Assembly (NCBI GenBank): GCA_949841355.1 | Contig: CATKZP010000005.1 | Coordinates: 111,790 to 175,789 of the forward strand | Reading direction: 5' to 3' | Source of the DNA: an uncultured Oscillospiraceae bacterium | GTDB taxonomy: Bacteria; Bacillota; Clostridia; Oscillospirales; Oscillospiraceae | Length of the DNA: 64,000 bases | Shown: one piece after another, positions 1 to 10,653 of the stretch | Layout: the number at the start of each line of letters is the position of its first letter | Numbering within the stretch: position 1 is the first letter of the stretch | The notes under the pieces: model-generated | Seen by the model: the letters and a program-made list of their open reading frames with translations, nothing else | The model's database searches: none | What the model was told of the DNA's origin: nothing | Translations under genes and position numbers: made by a program

Positions 1-13
1 ACGCAACTTTCTA

Positions 14-42
14 TTGACCCCATAGGGAAAAAAGGGTACAAT
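14..42 (+). promoter_or_regulatory. Promoter of ftsZ
   Basis: A -35 box TTGACC (14-19) and a -10 box TACAAT (37-42) are separated by 17 bases, a near-consensus housekeeping sigma promoter. Transcription would begin near 49, giving a leader of about 60 bases before the ftsZ start. Seen directly; activity is inferred. Confidence 0.75.
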
Positions 43-111
43 ACAACAAGATATAGCTTTGCGCTTGAGATGGATAACAATTCGTTGTTTTACATAGGAG
101 GATCATGGGTT

Positions 112-1266
112 ATGGCTTTTGTAATGGATTCCACCGCCAGCCACGAGGACATTTTAAAGGTCATCGGCGTGGGCGGCGGCGGCAATAATGTGGTGAACCG
201 TATGGTTCGTTCCGGAATGCAGGGTGTGGAGTTCATCGCGGTGAACACCGACCGGCAGTGCCTCAACGCTTCCGAGGCGACCCAGAAGCTGGCCATCGGT
301 GAAAAGCTCACCGGCGGCAAGGGCGCGGGAGCCAACCCGGAGGTGGGCCGCGAGTCCGCCAAGGAGAGCAAGGAGCAGATCACCGCCCTGCTGGAGGGCG
401 CGGACATGGTATTTGTCACCGCAGGAATGGGGGGCGGCACCGGCACCGGCGCGGCTCCCGTGGTGGCGGAGATCGCCAAGGAGAAGGGTATCCTCACCGT
501 GGGCGTGGTCACAAAGCCCTTCAATTTCGAGGGCCGCCGCCGCATGGAGCAGGCCGCCCAGGGCATCGAGGAGCTGCGCCAGAAGGTGGACTCCCTGGTG
601 ATCATCCCCAACGACCGCCTGCAATACGCCACCGACGAGAAGATCACCTTTGCCAACGCCTTCGCCATTGCCGACGACGTGCTGAGGCAGGCCGTGCAGT
701 CCATCTCGGACCTCATCAAGACTACGGGCCTCATCAACCTGGACTTTGCCGACGTCACCGCCGTGATGAAGGACGCGGGGCTGGCCCATATGGGCGTGGG
801 CCGGGCCGCGGGCAAGAATAAAGCGGAGGAGGCCACCCGCATCGCCATCAACAGCCCCCTGCTGGAGACCTCCATCCAGGGCGCCCGAGGCATCATCGTC
901 AACATCACCGGGCCTATGGACATGGGCTTGGAGGAGGTGGAGCAGGCCGCCGAGATGGTCAAGCAGGTGGCCGACCCGGACGCGCTGTTCATGATGGGAA
1001 CCGCCTTCGATGACACGCTGGAGGACGAGCTGCGTGTCACCGTCATCGCTACTGGCTTCGGCATGGTGGACAACCCTGTTCCGGCTAAGGAGGGGGAGCA
1101 GCCGGCTCAGCCCAAGGCGCGGCCCAAGGAGGCGGAGGACAAGCCCAAGTGCGTCCCCGCCGGCGTGGGACCTGTGATGCCGCCCAAGCCGCTGTCCGAA
1201 ACCGCCGCCGAACAGGTGGAGGCGGACCCCTTTGACGACATTTTCCGCATTTTTAACAAACGCTGA
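112..1266 (+). CDS. ftsZ: Cell division protein FtsZ
   Basis: FtsZ is the tubulin-like GTPase that polymerises into the cytoplasmic Z-ring and recruits the division machinery. The 384-residue product has the glycine-rich nucleotide loop GVGGGGNN (about residues 19-26) and the tubulin signature GGGTGTG near residue 107, with the synergy loop near residue 210. I start at ATG 112 because AGGAGG (96-101) lies ten bases upstream; the open frame runs back to 70 but without a ribosome site. The C-terminal tail ends [11 protein letters not shown] and lacks the usual DIPxFLR peptide that contacts FtsA or ZipA, so partner binding may differ. No other division gene is adjacent; the gene appears monocistronic with its own promoter and terminator. 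Confidence 0.97.
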   Translation: MAFVMDSTASHEDILKVIGVGGGGNNVVNRMVRSGMQGVEFIAVNTDRQCLNASEATQKLAIGEKLTGGKGAGANPEVGRESAKESKEQITALLEGADMVFVTAGMGGGTGTGAAPVVAEIAKEKGILTVGVVTKPFNFEGRRRMEQAAQGIEELRQKVDSLVIIPNDRLQYATDEKITFANAFAIADDVLRQAVQSISDLIKTTGLINLDFADVTAVMKDAGLAHMGVGRAAGKNKAEEATRIAINSPLLETSIQGARGIIVNITGPMDMGLEEVEQAAEMVKQVADPDALFMMGTAFDDTLEDELRVTVIATGFGMVDNPVPAKEGEQPAQPKARPKEAEDKPKCVPAGVGPVMPPKPLSETAAEQVEADPFDDIFRIFNKR

Positions 1267-1272
1267 ACCATG

Positions 1273-1300
1273 CCCCTCCCGACGGCTGCCGGGAGGGGTT
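1273..1300 (+). terminator. Terminator after ftsZ
   Basis: An inverted repeat CCCCTCCCG/CGGGAGGGG (1273-1298) lies seven bases after the ftsZ stop. Only a short T run follows, so it may leak into the next gene. Confidence 0.6.
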
Positions 1301-1340
1301 TGCGCCTATCGGGGAGCCAGACGGAGAGGAGGGGACGGCC

Positions 1341-2231
1341 TTGGAGTACATACCCGCCAAGCATCTGCTCCATCGGAGCCGCTCCACGCAGTGGTTCGGC
1401 ACTGACCACACCATGAACATCTACCGCGGGTGTTGCCACGGGTGCCTGTACTGCGACAGCCGCAGCGACTGCTATCAGATCGGGGACTTCGGCACGGTGC
1501 GGGCCAAGGCGGACGCCCTGCGCATCCTCCGGGACGACCTGGCCCGGAAGGTGCGGCCCGCGTTCATCTCCACGGGATCCATGAGCGACCCCTATAACCC
1601 CTTTGAGGAGAAGCTCCGGCTCACCCGGCACGCGCTGGAGCTTATGGACGCCTACGGCTGCGGGGTGGCTATCGCCACAAAAAGCGGCCTGATTACGCGC
1701 GATATCGACGTTTTGACCGCCATTCAGGCCCACTCTCCGGTGGTGTGCAAGCTCACCGTCACCACCACGGACGACGCGCTGGCCGCCAAGCTGGAACCTG
1801 GCGCGCCGTCCCCCAGCCGCCGCCTGGCGGCGCTGAAGGAGCTGTCCGGGGCGGGGCTGTTCGCCGGAGTGCTGCTCATGCCGGTGCTGCCCTTTCTGGA
1901 GGACAGCGCGGAGAACGTGCGCGCGGTGGTGGAGGGCGCGGCCAGAGCGGGGGCGCGGTTTGTCTACCCCGCCTTCGGCGTCACCATGCGCCAGGGCCAG
2001 CGGGAGTTCTTCCTGGACGGGCTGGAGCGGGCCTTCCCCGGCCGGGGGCTGCGGGAGCGCTACCTGCGCCAGTACGGGGACCGCTACCAATGCGCCTCCC
2101 CCCGGGCGGGAGCGCTGTGGGAGGCGTTCACCGCCGCCTGCCGGGAGCGGGGGATTTTGTACGACATGAATTCCATCATCCGGGCGGCCACCCTGAGCTA
2201 TGGGGACCGGCAGCTCACATTTTTTGACTGA
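1341..2231 (+). CDS. Radical SAM protein, SplB/Rv2578c-like
   Basis: The 296-residue product carries the radical SAM cluster motif CX3CX2C at C31, C35 and C38 within YRGCCHGCLYC, which would hold a 4Fe-4S cluster that cleaves S-adenosylmethionine. The layout resembles the SplB-related (spore photoproduct lyase-like) group often annotated only as radical SAM; the true substrate is unknown, and it is not evidently the DNA photoproduct lyase itself. Start is TTG 1341, chosen for the GGAGAGGAGGGG site just upstream; no ATG fits. It lies 14 bases before gluQ and is likely co-transcribed with it. Confidence 0.8.
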   Translation: MEYIPAKHLLHRSRSTQWFGTDHTMNIYRGCCHGCLYCDSRSDCYQIGDFGTVRAKADALRILRDDLARKVRPAFISTGSMSDPYNPFEEKLRLTRHALELMDAYGCGVAIATKSGLITRDIDVLTAIQAHSPVVCKLTVTTTDDALAAKLEPGAPSPSRRLAALKELSGAGLFAGVLLMPVLPFLEDSAENVRAVVEGAARAGARFVYPAFGVTMRQGQREFFLDGLERAFPGRGLRERYLRQYGDRYQCASPRAGALWEAFTAACRERGILYDMNSIIRAATLSYGDRQLTFFD

Positions 2232-2245
2232 CAGGGGGGAGGGCC

Positions 2246-3172
2246 ATGGGCGTGAGAGGGCGGTTCGCCCCCACCCCCAGCGGGCGGATGCATTTGGGAA
2301 ACCTGCTGGCGGCGCTACTGGCGTGGCTGGACGCGCGCTCTGCCGGGGGAGAGCTGGTGCTGCGGATTGAGGACCTGGACACGCAGCGCACCAGCCCGGA
2401 ATTGGCCGCGCAGCTCATGGACGACCTGCGCTGGCTGGGGCTGGACTGGGACGAGGGCGGGCTGACGCCGGAGTACATGCAGAGCCGCCGCACCGCCCGC
2501 TACGAGGAGGCGTTCCGGGTGCTGGAGGAGCGGGGGCTGGTCTACCCCTGCTACTGCACCCGGTCGGAGCGGATGGCCGCCACCGCCCCCCACCGGGACG
2601 ACGGCGCGGTGGTTTACTCCGGAAAGTGCTTTTCTCTGACGGAGCGGGAACGGGCGGCGCTAGAGCGCCAGGGCCGCAGGCCCGCGTGGCGGGTGCGCTG
2701 CCCCTGCCAGGTTGTGGTGCTGGAGGACGGCAATTGCGGGCCTTACGCGGAAAATCTGGCCCGGGACTGCGGGGACTTTATCGTCCGGCGGTCCGACGGG
2801 GTGTTCGCCTACCAGCTGGCGGTGGTGGTGGACGACGCGCTCATGGGGGTGAACCACGTGGTGCGGGGACGGGATCTGCTGTGCTCCGCGCCCCGGCAGG
2901 CGTGGCTCCATGAGGTGCTGGGGTACCGGCCGCCCCGTTTTTTCCACACGCCGCTGCTGCTGGCCCCCGACGGGCGGAGGCTGGCCAAGCGGGACCGGGA
3001 CCTGGATATGGGCGCCCTGCGGGCGCGGTACGGACCGGAGGAGCTCACCGGACTGCTGGCCTTTTACGCGGGGCTGACGGACAGGCCGGAAAAAGTGACA
3101 GCCCAAGAGCTCGTTCCCCAGTTCTCCTGGGCGAAAGTGCCGAAAAATGACGTTGTGGTTTGTTTATCTTGA
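2246..3172 (+). CDS. gluQ: Glutamyl-Q tRNA(Asp) synthetase / GluRS-like protein
   Basis: GluQ-RS proteins activate glutamate and attach it to the queuosine base of tRNA(Asp); they equal the catalytic half of glutamyl-tRNA synthetase without the anticodon-binding domain. The 308-residue length fits that truncated form. The class I HIGH-like motif reads PTPSGRMHLGN (residues 9-19), and the KMSKS-equivalent is LAKRDRD near residue 246. Cysteines around residues 93-95 (CYC) and a later Cys suggest the zinc site. ATG 2246 follows GGGGGGAGGG. The stop codon overlaps the -35 box of the guaB promoter. The exact tRNA target cannot be seen from sequence. Confidence 0.85.
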   Translation: MGVRGRFAPTPSGRMHLGNLLAALLAWLDARSAGGELVLRIEDLDTQRTSPELAAQLMDDLRWLGLDWDEGGLTPEYMQSRRTARYEEAFRVLEERGLVYPCYCTRSERMAATAPHRDDGAVVYSGKCFSLTERERAALERQGRRPAWRVRCPCQVVVLEDGNCGPYAENLARDCGDFIVRRSDGVFAYQLAVVVDDALMGVNHVVRGRDLLCSAPRQAWLHEVLGYRPPRFFHTPLLLAPDGRRLAKRDRDLDMGALRARYGPEELTGLLAFYAGLTDRPEKVTAQELVPQFSWAKVPKNDVVVCLS

Positions 3173-3197
3173 CAGATATCCCGGCAGAGCGTAAAAT
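3169..3197 (+). promoter_or_regulatory. Promoter of guaB
   Basis: TTGACA (3169-3174, perfect consensus) is followed after 17 bases by TAAAAT (3192-3197). The -35 box shares bases with the TGA stop of gluQ, a compact arrangement. Confidence 0.8.
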
Positions 3198-3224
3198 GGG
3201 AAAAATTAAGAAATAGGAGGATAA

Positions 3225-4703
<1,479 letters not shown>

Positions 4704-4711
4704 AAGTGCGC

Positions 4712-4742
4712 AAGCCCTCCGGCGAAGCCGGAGGGCTTTTCC
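4712..4742 (+). terminator. Terminator of guaB
   Basis: A perfect 12-base stem AAGCCCTCCGGC with loop GAA and a following T run (4737-4741) lies eight bases after the guaB stop. Classic Rho-independent terminator. Confidence 0.9.
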
Positions 4743-4748
4743 ATTGCG

Positions 4749-4786
4749 AAACAGGAGCCGTCCGGCGTAAACCGGGCGGCTCCTTT
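4749..4786 (-). terminator. Terminator of the ilv operon
   Basis: A 13-base stem AGGAGCCGTCCGG/CCGGGCGGCTCCT (4753-4784, one mismatch) follows the ilvD stop on the minus strand, with a weak T-rich tail toward 4749. It faces the guaB terminator, so the convergent genes are insulated. Confidence 0.7.
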
Positions 4787-4796
4787 GAGGTTTGGC

Positions 4797-6458
4797 TTAT
4801 TCCAGCACCGCGCCCCGGGTGGCGGAGGTCACCAGCTTGGCGTACCGCGCCAGATAGCCGGTTTTGATCTTGGGCTCGGGGCACACCCAGGCGGCTTTCC
4901 GGGCGGCCAGGGCGCCGGCGTCCACCAGCAGCTCCAGCTTGCAGGAGGATATGTCAATGGCGATCTGGTCGCCCTCCTCCACCAGGGCGATGGGACCGCC
5001 CTGGGCGGCCTCGGGGCAGATGTGGCCGATGGCCGCGCCCCGGGTGGCTCCGGAGAACCGCCCGTCGGTGATGAGAGCGACGCTCTCGCCCAATCCCATG
5101 CCGCAGATGGCTGAGGTGGGGTTGAGCATCTCCCGCATCCCGGGGCCGCCCTTGGGGCCCTCGTAGCGGATGACCACCACGTCGCCCTTCCGGATTTTTC
5201 CGGCGTAAATGGCGTCGATGGCCTCCTCCTCCGAGTTGAACACCCGGGCGGGGCCTTGGTGGCGCATCATCTCAGGGGCCACGGCGGAGCGCTTCACCAC
5301 GCAGCCCTCGGGGGCCAGATTGCCCTTGAGCACGGCGATGCCGCCGTCGGGGGAGTAGGGGTCGTCGATGGGACGGATGAGGGCGGGGTCCCGGTTGACT
5401 ACGCCCTCCAGGTTTTCCGCCAGGGTTTTGCCGGTGCAGGTCATGACGCTGGTGTCCAGCAGGCCCTTTTTCGTGAGCTCCATCATCACGGCGTGGACGC
5501 CGCCCGCGCCCTCCAGGTCCTCCATGTAGGTCTCACCGGCGGGGGCCAGGTGGCACAGGTTGGGGGTTTTGGAGGAGATTTCGTTGGACAGGTCCAGGTC
5601 CAGCTCGATGCCGCACTCGTGGGCGATGGCGGGCAGGTGGAGCATGGTGTTGGTGGAGCAGCCCAGGGCCATGTCCACCGTTTCGGCGTTGTGGAAGGCG
5701 GCCTCGGTCATGATGTCCCGGGGCCTGATGTCTTTTTTGACCAGCTCCATAATCTGCATCCCGGCGTGCTTGGCCAGCCGCAGACGGGCGGACCACACGG
5801 CGGGGATGGTGCCGTTCCCCCGCAGGCCCATGCCGATGGCCTCGGTGAGGCAGTTCATGGAGTTGGCGGTATACATGCCTGAGCAGGAGCCGCAGGTGGG
5901 GCAGGCGTTCTCCTCGTACTCCGCCACCCCGGCCTCATCCAGACTGCCGGCGTAGTAGCCGCCCACGGCTTCGAACATGTGGGACAGGCAGGTGCGCCGG
6001 CCGTCGTTGAGCTTTCCGGCCAGCATGGGCCCGCCGGAGCAGAAGATGGTGGGGATGTTCACCCGGGCGGCGGCCATCAGCAGCCCCGGCACGTTTTTGT
6101 CGCAGTTGGGGATCATCACCAGCCCGTCGAACTGGTGAGCCATGACCATGGCCTCGGTGGAGTCAGCGATGAGGTCCCGGGTGACCAGGGAGTACTTCAT
6201 GCCCATGTGGCCCATGGCGATGCCGTCGCACACGGCGATGGCGGGGAACTCGATGGGGGTGCCCCCGGCGGCGCGCACGCCCGCCTTCACCGCCTGGGCG
6301 ATCTTGTCCAGGTTCATGTGGCCGGGGACAATCTCGTTATAGGAGCACACCACGCCGATGAGGGGGCGCTCCAGCTCCTCCTTGGTGTACCCCAGGGCAT
6401 AGAACAGGGAGCGGTTGGGGGCGGTGGGGACGCCTTTTTTCACGTTGTCGGAACGCAT
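4797..6458 (-). CDS. ilvD: Dihydroxy-acid dehydratase
   Basis: Fe-S enzyme that dehydrates 2,3-dihydroxy-isovalerate and -methylvalerate to the 2-keto acids of valine and isoleucine synthesis. The 553-residue length matches the family. Visible cluster and active-site motifs are NCDKNVPG and [19 protein letters not shown], supplying the cysteines for the iron-sulfur cluster, and [14 protein letters not shown] near the C-terminus. ATG 6458 follows AAGGAG. It is the last gene of the ilvB-ilvN-ilvC-ilvD operon, separated from ilvC by 223 bases holding hairpins and a copy of the ilvC end, so it may be less strongly expressed than the upstream genes. Confidence 0.97.
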   Translation of the reverse strand: MRSDNVKKGVPTAPNRSLFYALGYTKEELERPLIGVVCSYNEIVPGHMNLDKIAQAVKAGVRAAGGTPIEFPAIAVCDGIAMGHMGMKYSLVTRDLIADSTEAMVMAHQFDGLVMIPNCDKNVPGLLMAAARVNIPTIFCSGGPMLAGKLNDGRRTCLSHMFEAVGGYYAGSLDEAGVAEYEENACPTCGSCSGMYTANSMNCLTEAIGMGLRGNGTIPAVWSARLRLAKHAGMQIMELVKKDIRPRDIMTEAAFHNAETVDMALGCSTNTMLHLPAIAHECGIELDLDLSNEISSKTPNLCHLAPAGETYMEDLEGAGGVHAVMMELTKKGLLDTSVMTCTGKTLAENLEGVVNRDPALIRPIDDPYSPDGGIAVLKGNLAPEGCVVKRSAVAPEMMRHQGPARVFNSEEEAIDAIYAGKIRKGDVVVIRYEGPKGGPGMREMLNPTSAICGMGLGESVALITDGRFSGATRGAAIGHICPEAAQGGPIALVEEGDQIAIDISSCKLELLVDAGALAARKAAWVCPEPKIKTGYLARYAKLVTSATRGAVLE

Positions 6459-6681
6459 AGCGCAAATCTCCTTTATGGGAAGTCCCCGGCATGGCCGGGG
6501 ACTTCCGCGTGGTTTAATTGGAAGCGGTATCCAGGTCGGAATCCCCGCCCCTCGTCAGCGCAAAGTCCGCTCAACTTCGTTTCCGCCTGCGGCGAAAACT
6601 GCGTTCGCTTCCTTGCGCCTCCTCTCCAGATCGCAACCGCTTTGCTGGGTCGCGATCTGGGGCCGCCCTTCGGGCGGCTTT
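6459..6681. other. ilvC-ilvD spacer with hairpins
   Basis: This 223-base gap contains, from low to high coordinate: an inverted repeat GTCCCCGGC/GCCGGGGAC (6481-6504); a near-copy of the last codons of ilvC (6513-6551); a GC-rich palindromic stretch around TTTCCGCCTGCGGCGAAA (6580-6597); an inverted repeat CCAGATCGC/GCGATCTGG (6627-6660); and a small hairpin CCGCCC/GGGCGG (6663-6678). None has a T run on the minus strand, so they look more like RNA-stabilising or attenuating stems inside the operon than terminators. No gene is present. Confidence 0.6.
6513..6551 (-). repeat. Duplicated end of ilvC, copy 1
   Basis: These 39 bases match 37 of 39 positions at 6681-6719, the true end of ilvC, including the last codons (SDLDTASN) and stop. 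The two copies are direct repeats 168 bases apart. The copy is not an expressed gene; it marks a past duplication or insertion at the operon junction. Confidence 0.85.
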
Positions 6682-6719
6682 TTAATTGGAAGCCGTATCC
6701 AAGTCGGAATCCCCGCCCC
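6681..6719 (-). repeat. Duplicated end of ilvC, copy 2 (genuine gene end)
   Basis: The authentic 3-prime end of ilvC, which pairs with the near-identical direct repeat at 6513-6551. Confidence 0.85.
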
Positions 6720-7701
6720 AGATCATGTTTTTCCTGAGCTCGCCGCCCACGATCTCCATTTGGTGCTTCTTGAGCTGGGCCCGCTTGGAGTTGAAGAAGG
6801 TGCGGCCGTTCTTGTTCTCCGCGATCCAGCGGCCGGCGAAGGTGCCGTCCTGGATGTCGGAAAGCACCGCGCGCATACGGGCCTTGGTCTCCTCGTGGGG
6901 GATGACCCGGGGGCCGCTGACGTACTCACCGAACTCGGCGGTGTCGGAGATGGAGAAGTTCATGGCCGCCACGCCGCCCTTGTTGATGAGGTCGATGATG
7001 AGCTTCATCTCGTGGATGCACTCGAAGTAGGCGTTTTCCGGCTCGTAGCCCGCTTCCACCAGCACCTCGAAGCCGCAGCGCATCAGGTCCACCACGCCGC
7101 CGCACAGCACGGTCTGCTCACCGAACAGATCGGTCTCGGTTTCGTCGTGGAAGGTGGTCTCCATCACGCCCGCCCGGGCGCCGCCGATGCCCGCGATGTA
7201 GGCCAGGGCGATCTGGTAGGCGTGACCGGTGGCGTCCTGCTCCACCGCCACCAGGCAGGGCACGCCCTTGCCCGCCACGTAGGTGGAGCGCACGGTGTGG
7301 CCGGGGCCCTTGGGGGCGGCCATGAATACGTCCACTCCGGCGGGGGGGACGATCTGCTGGTAGCGGATGTTAAAGCCGTGGGCGAAGGCCAGGGCCTTGC
7401 CCTCGGTCATGTAGGGGGCGATATCCTTGTGATAGACCTCGGCCTGCACCTCGTCGTTAATGAGCATCATCACGATGTCCGCCCACTGGGCGGCGGCGGG
7501 AACCGTGCGGACCGCCAGGCCGGCCTTCTCGGCGTTGGCCCAGTTCTTGGAGCCCTCGCGGAGGCCGACGCACACGTCGCAGCCGGAGTCCTTCAGGTTC
7601 AGCGCGTGGGCGTGGCCCTGGGAGCCGTAGCCAATGATGGCGATTTTTTTGCCCTTCAGCCAGCTCAGGTCGCAATCCTTCTCATAATACATTTTTGCCA
7701 T
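6682..7701 (-). CDS. ilvC: Ketol-acid reductoisomerase
   Basis: Catalyses the Mg-dependent alkyl migration and NAD(P)H reduction of acetolactate and acetohydroxybutyrate, the second common step of valine, leucine and isoleucine synthesis. The 339-residue protein is the short class I form: Rossmann motif [17 protein letters not shown] near residue 25, then the knotted helical C-terminal domain with metal ligands in the ETDLFGEQ and ECIHEMK regions. I use ATG 7701 (MAKMYY), which has AAGGAG ten bases upstream; an in-frame codon at 7719 lacks such a site and overlaps it. It sits between ilvN and ilvD in the ilv operon. Confidence 0.97.
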   Translation of the reverse strand: MAKMYYEKDCDLSWLKGKKIAIIGYGSQGHAHALNLKDSGCDVCVGLREGSKNWANAEKAGLAVRTVPAAAQWADIVMMLINDEVQAEVYHKDIAPYMTEGKALAFAHGFNIRYQQIVPPAGVDVFMAAPKGPGHTVRSTYVAGKGVPCLVAVEQDATGHAYQIALAYIAGIGGARAGVMETTFHDETETDLFGEQTVLCGGVVDLMRCGFEVLVEAGYEPENAYFECIHEMKLIIDLINKGGVAAMNFSISDTAEFGEYVSGPRVIPHEETKARMRAVLSDIQDGTFAGRWIAENKNGRTFFNSKRAQLKKHQMEIVGGELRKNMIWGGDSDLDTASN

Positions 7702-7802
7702 GGTAAAACACTCCTTCATATTTTAAAAAGTGAAGCTTTATGGATATGCTTTCCAACTATCATAACACAGCGCCGAAGAAAAGAATGATAACTGTGATAC
7801 AA

Positions 7803-8363
7803 TTACAGGATGTTCTTGCCCAGGTCGAATTCCTCCCGGACCTTATTGCCGGAGTTGTTGCGAATAGTCGCTTCGCCCCGCTCCAGGGCCACCATGCCGG
7901 TGCGCACCAGCTCAAGTATGCCGAACTCGGCCAGCAGCTTTTCCAGCGCGTCGTCCTTGGACTCCTGGCCGATGATGGCCAGGGTGAGGCTCTGGGTGGA
8001 CACGTCGATGATGGACGCCCGGAAGATGTTGGCGATCTGGATGACCTCGTTGCGCACCTCACGGCTCTCCGCCTTCACCTTGATGAGCACCAGCTCCCGG
8101 CGGATGGACTGCTCGGGGGGCAGCAGACGCACGGAGTAGACGGAGAACTGCTTGCGCAGCTGGTTGATGATCTGTCCGATCTGCTGCTCGCCGCACATCA
8201 CCTCAATGGTGATGCGGGACACCGCCGGGTCATCGGTGGTGCCCACCGCCAGAGATTCGATGTTATACCCCTTCCGGGAGAACAGCCGGGATACCTGGCT
8301 CAATACGCCCGCGGTGTTCTCCACCAGCACGGACAGGGTGTGGCGTTTCACGATGGTATTCAT
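7803..8363 (-). CDS. ilvN: Acetolactate synthase small (regulatory) subunit
   Basis: Regulatory partner of IlvB: it stimulates the catalytic subunit and gives feedback inhibition, usually by valine. The 186-residue product has the N-terminal ACT domain (HTLSVLVENTAGVLSQVSRLF) and a C-terminal ALS_ss_C-type domain, matching the longer bacterial small subunits (about 160-190 residues). I chose ATG 8363 because GAGGGAG precedes it and the ACT domain begins at once; the open frame continues further upstream into ilvB only as an overlap. It starts 14 bases after ilvB, implying translational coupling. Confidence 0.95.
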   Translation of the reverse strand: MNTIVKRHTLSVLVENTAGVLSQVSRLFSRKGYNIESLAVGTTDDPAVSRITIEVMCGEQQIGQIINQLRKQFSVYSVRLLPPEQSIRRELVLIKVKAESREVRNEVIQIANIFRASIIDVSTQSLTLAIIGQESKDDALEKLLAEFGILELVRTGMVALERGEATIRNNSGNKVREEFDLGKNIL

Positions 8364-8377
8364 GGCTTTCTCCCTCC

Positions 8378-10087
8378 TCAGTGCAGTAAGAACTCGGTGA
8401 CTGGGCTGCCGCCGCTGACCATGGGGTGGACCATGGCGTCCATGTCGATGGCGCAGTCGATGACGCAGCCGCAGCCCGCCGCCAGCGCCTGCCGGAAGGC
8501 GTCCTCGAACTCCGCCTGGGTTTTGACGCGGAAGCCCTTCAGCCCATAAGCCTCCGCCAGCTTCACGAAGTCGGGGCCCCGGTCCAGGGTGGTTTGGGAA
8601 AAGCGCTTGTCGTAGATGAGATTCTGCCACTGCCGGACCATGCCCAGGGTGCGGTTATCGAAAATAATGGTGATGATGGGGAAGCGGTAGTGTTCCACGG
8701 TGGCCAGCTCGTGGCAGTTCATGCGGAAGCAGCCGTCCCCGGTGCAGTGGACCACCACCTTGCCGGGATTGCCCGCCGTGGCCCCCATAGCGGCCCCCAG
8801 TCCGAAGCCCATGGTGCCAAAGCCGCCGCTGGTCAGGAGCTGCCCCGGCCGGGAGAAGTGGTAGTACTGGCAGGACCACATCTGGTGCTGGCCCACGTCG
8901 GTGGCGATGATGGCGTCGCCGTTGGTGAGGGCGGAGACAGTCTCCAGGATTTCGTGGGGGTGGAGGATGCCGTCCTTCTTGTGGGGCAGCTCCTTGCGGG
9001 CGAACACCTGGGCCCTCCAGGCGGAAAAGTCGTGCTGGGGGAGCTTCTCGTTGAGCAGCTCCAGCACTCGCCGGGCGTCCCCGATGATGTGGTGGTAAGT
9101 CTGGACGTTTTTGTCGATCTCCGCCCGGTCGATGTCGATGTGGACGATTTTGGCGTTCTGGGCGAAGGATGGGGGGTCGGTGGCCACCCGGTCGGAGAAG
9201 CGGCAGCCAATGGCGATGAGCAGATCGCACTCGGCGGTGGCCATGTTGGAGGCGTGGGAGCCGTGCATGCCCACCATGCCGGTGAACAGCGGGTGGTTCC
9301 CCGGACAGGCCCCGCCGCCCATGATGGTGGAGCCCACCGGGGCGTCCAGGGTCTCAATGAACCTGCGGAACTCCGGCACCGCCCCCTTGGAGCGGATCAC
9401 GCCGCCCCCCACCAGCACCATGGGCCGTTGGGACTGGGCGATGAGCTCCAGCAGCTTGTCGATGTCCCCTCGGTTTGGCTCGGGGCTTTTCAGATCTCGG
9501 TTGGACCGGCGCAGCAGGGTGGCCAGCCGTCCGTGATTCGGGTGCTCGGCCAGAGGGAGGTATTCGTATTGCCCCTGGATGGCGGTGATGTTTTTGGCGA
9601 TGTCCACCAGCACGGGGCCGGGGCGGCCGGATCGGGCGATGGCGAAGGCCTCCCGGATCACATCCGCCAGCTCGTTCACGTCCTTCACCAGGAAGTTACA
9701 CTTGGTGATGGGCATGGTGATGCCGGTGATATCCACCTCCTGGAAGGAGTCCTTGCCGATGAGGTTTTCGCTGACATTGCAGGTGATGAACACCACGGGG
9801 GAGGAGTCGTAGTAGGCGGTGGCGATGCCGGTGACCAGGTTGGTGGCCCCGGGGCCGGAGGTGGCAAAGCACACGCCCACCCTGCCCGTGGACCGGGCGT
9901 AGCCGTCGGCGGCGTGGGACGCGCCCTGCTCGTGGGAGGTGAGGTAGTGGTGAATTTTCTGGCTGTAGCCGTGGAGCTCGAATTCGTCATAGATGTTCAG
10001 AATAGTGCCGCCGGGATAGCCGAATACCGTATCGACGCCCTGCTCCAGCAGGCATTCCATCACGATCTGAGACCCTCGCATCAACAT
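8378..10087 (-). CDS. ilvB: Acetolactate synthase large (catalytic) subunit
   Basis: Thiamine-diphosphate enzyme that condenses two pyruvates, or pyruvate with 2-ketobutyrate, at the first common step of branched-chain amino acid synthesis. The 569-residue chain shows the three TPP-family domains in order: the N-terminal pyrimidine-binding domain with the catalytic Glu in TSHEQGASHAADGYAR, the central domain, and the C-terminal PP-binding domain with the GDGCFRMNCHE metal motif. ATG 10087 has AAGGAGG upstream. First gene of the ilvBNCD operon, controlled by the T-box leader just upstream. Confidence 0.97.
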   Translation of the reverse strand: MLMRGSQIVMECLLEQGVDTVFGYPGGTILNIYDEFELHGYSQKIHHYLTSHEQGASHAADGYARSTGRVGVCFATSGPGATNLVTGIATAYYDSSPVVFITCNVSENLIGKDSFQEVDITGITMPITKCNFLVKDVNELADVIREAFAIARSGRPGPVLVDIAKNITAIQGQYEYLPLAEHPNHGRLATLLRRSNRDLKSPEPNRGDIDKLLELIAQSQRPMVLVGGGVIRSKGAVPEFRRFIETLDAPVGSTIMGGGACPGNHPLFTGMVGMHGSHASNMATAECDLLIAIGCRFSDRVATDPPSFAQNAKIVHIDIDRAEIDKNVQTYHHIIGDARRVLELLNEKLPQHDFSAWRAQVFARKELPHKKDGILHPHEILETVSALTNGDAIIATDVGQHQMWSCQYYHFSRPGQLLTSGGFGTMGFGLGAAMGATAGNPGKVVVHCTGDGCFRMNCHELATVEHYRFPIITIIFDNRTLGMVRQWQNLIYDKRFSQTTLDRGPDFVKLAEAYGLKGFRVKTQAEFEDAFRQALAAGCGCVIDCAIDMDAMVHPMVSGGSPVTEFLLH

Positions 10088-10110
10088 ATTGGGAACCTCC
10101 TTATGGGAAA

Positions 10111-10368
10111 TGAAAAAAGCATGACCCGTCCAAAACTAGGACGAAGCCACGCTCCGCGGTACCACCTAACTTTCCCCCGAGGGGGACGCTCAAAACCCGG
10201 TAACGGCGGGCTGCCGTCCCGGCCTACTGAAGCTGACGCGTTCGGCCGGACTGCTCACAGGGGACGTTCATCCCACCCGCTCACGAAGGCTCGCACCGGC
10301 CGCCTTCTCTCTGGGCTTGCGCGCGGGGACTACTGGCCTGATCATCGCATATTTTTGCGTATTGAAAT
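10111..10368 (-). promoter_or_regulatory. T-box riboswitch, probably valine-specific, before ilvB
   Basis: The minus strand between 10368 and 10111 carries the hallmarks of a tRNA-sensing T-box leader. The T-box sequence AGGTGGTACCGCGG (10154-10167) forms the antiterminator. The alternative terminator stem (GCGTGGC.. paired with ..CATGC, about 10117-10152) ends in six Ts (10111-10116). An AGAGAGA element (about 10304-10312) fits the distal stem I. In the expected specifier position GATGAAC is followed by GTC (10263-10265), a valine codon. Uncharged tRNA(Val) would favour antitermination and ilv expression. The T-box call is firm; the specifier assignment is tentative without a fold. Confidence 0.9.
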
Positions 10369-10369
10369 T

Positions 10370-10398
10370 ATAATAATGCTTTAGAGTGGTTTTGTCAA
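10370..10398 (-). promoter_or_regulatory. Promoter of the ilv operon
   Basis: On the minus strand TTGACA (10393-10398) and TATTAT (10370-10375) are 17 bases apart, directly upstream of the T-box leader. Confidence 0.8.
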
Positions 10399-10479
10399 TG
10401 TAAAAGTTTTGGACCGCGGAAATTTCACCGGCCGGCCAAAGCAGGGGAGGCGTCGGGGCGCCTTTTTGCGGAAATGACG

Positions 10480-10513
10480 AAGAGGCGGGAAGGGGTTATC
10501 CTTCCCGCCTCTT
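10480..10513 (-). terminator. Hairpin after the DUF1540 gene
   Basis: A perfect 14-base stem AAGAGGCGGGAAGG / CCTTCCCGCCTCTT with a six-base loop. It lies 140 bases past the DUF1540 stop. The minus-strand tail (CGTCATTTCC) is only weakly T-rich, so its terminator role is likely but not certain. Confidence 0.55.
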
Positions 10514-10653
10514 GGAGCTGCTGTCGTCACGCTGCGAAGCCTCCGCGGCGCGGGCTAAGCCCTCCGACTCTGCAAAAATCCTGTGGGGCCTGCGGTCCCT
10601 GCTGATTTTTGCGCCGCTTCGGTCTTAGTCCGCTGCTCCCGGCTTCTCCGCGC

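Noticed and set aside
154..1073. Long minus-strand frames inside ftsZ
   Set aside because: Typical antisense shadows of GC-rich coding DNA; no ribosome sites, and the plus strand encodes a clear FtsZ. The same applies to the many long frames opposite ilvB, guaB, oadA, pckA and the activase gene.
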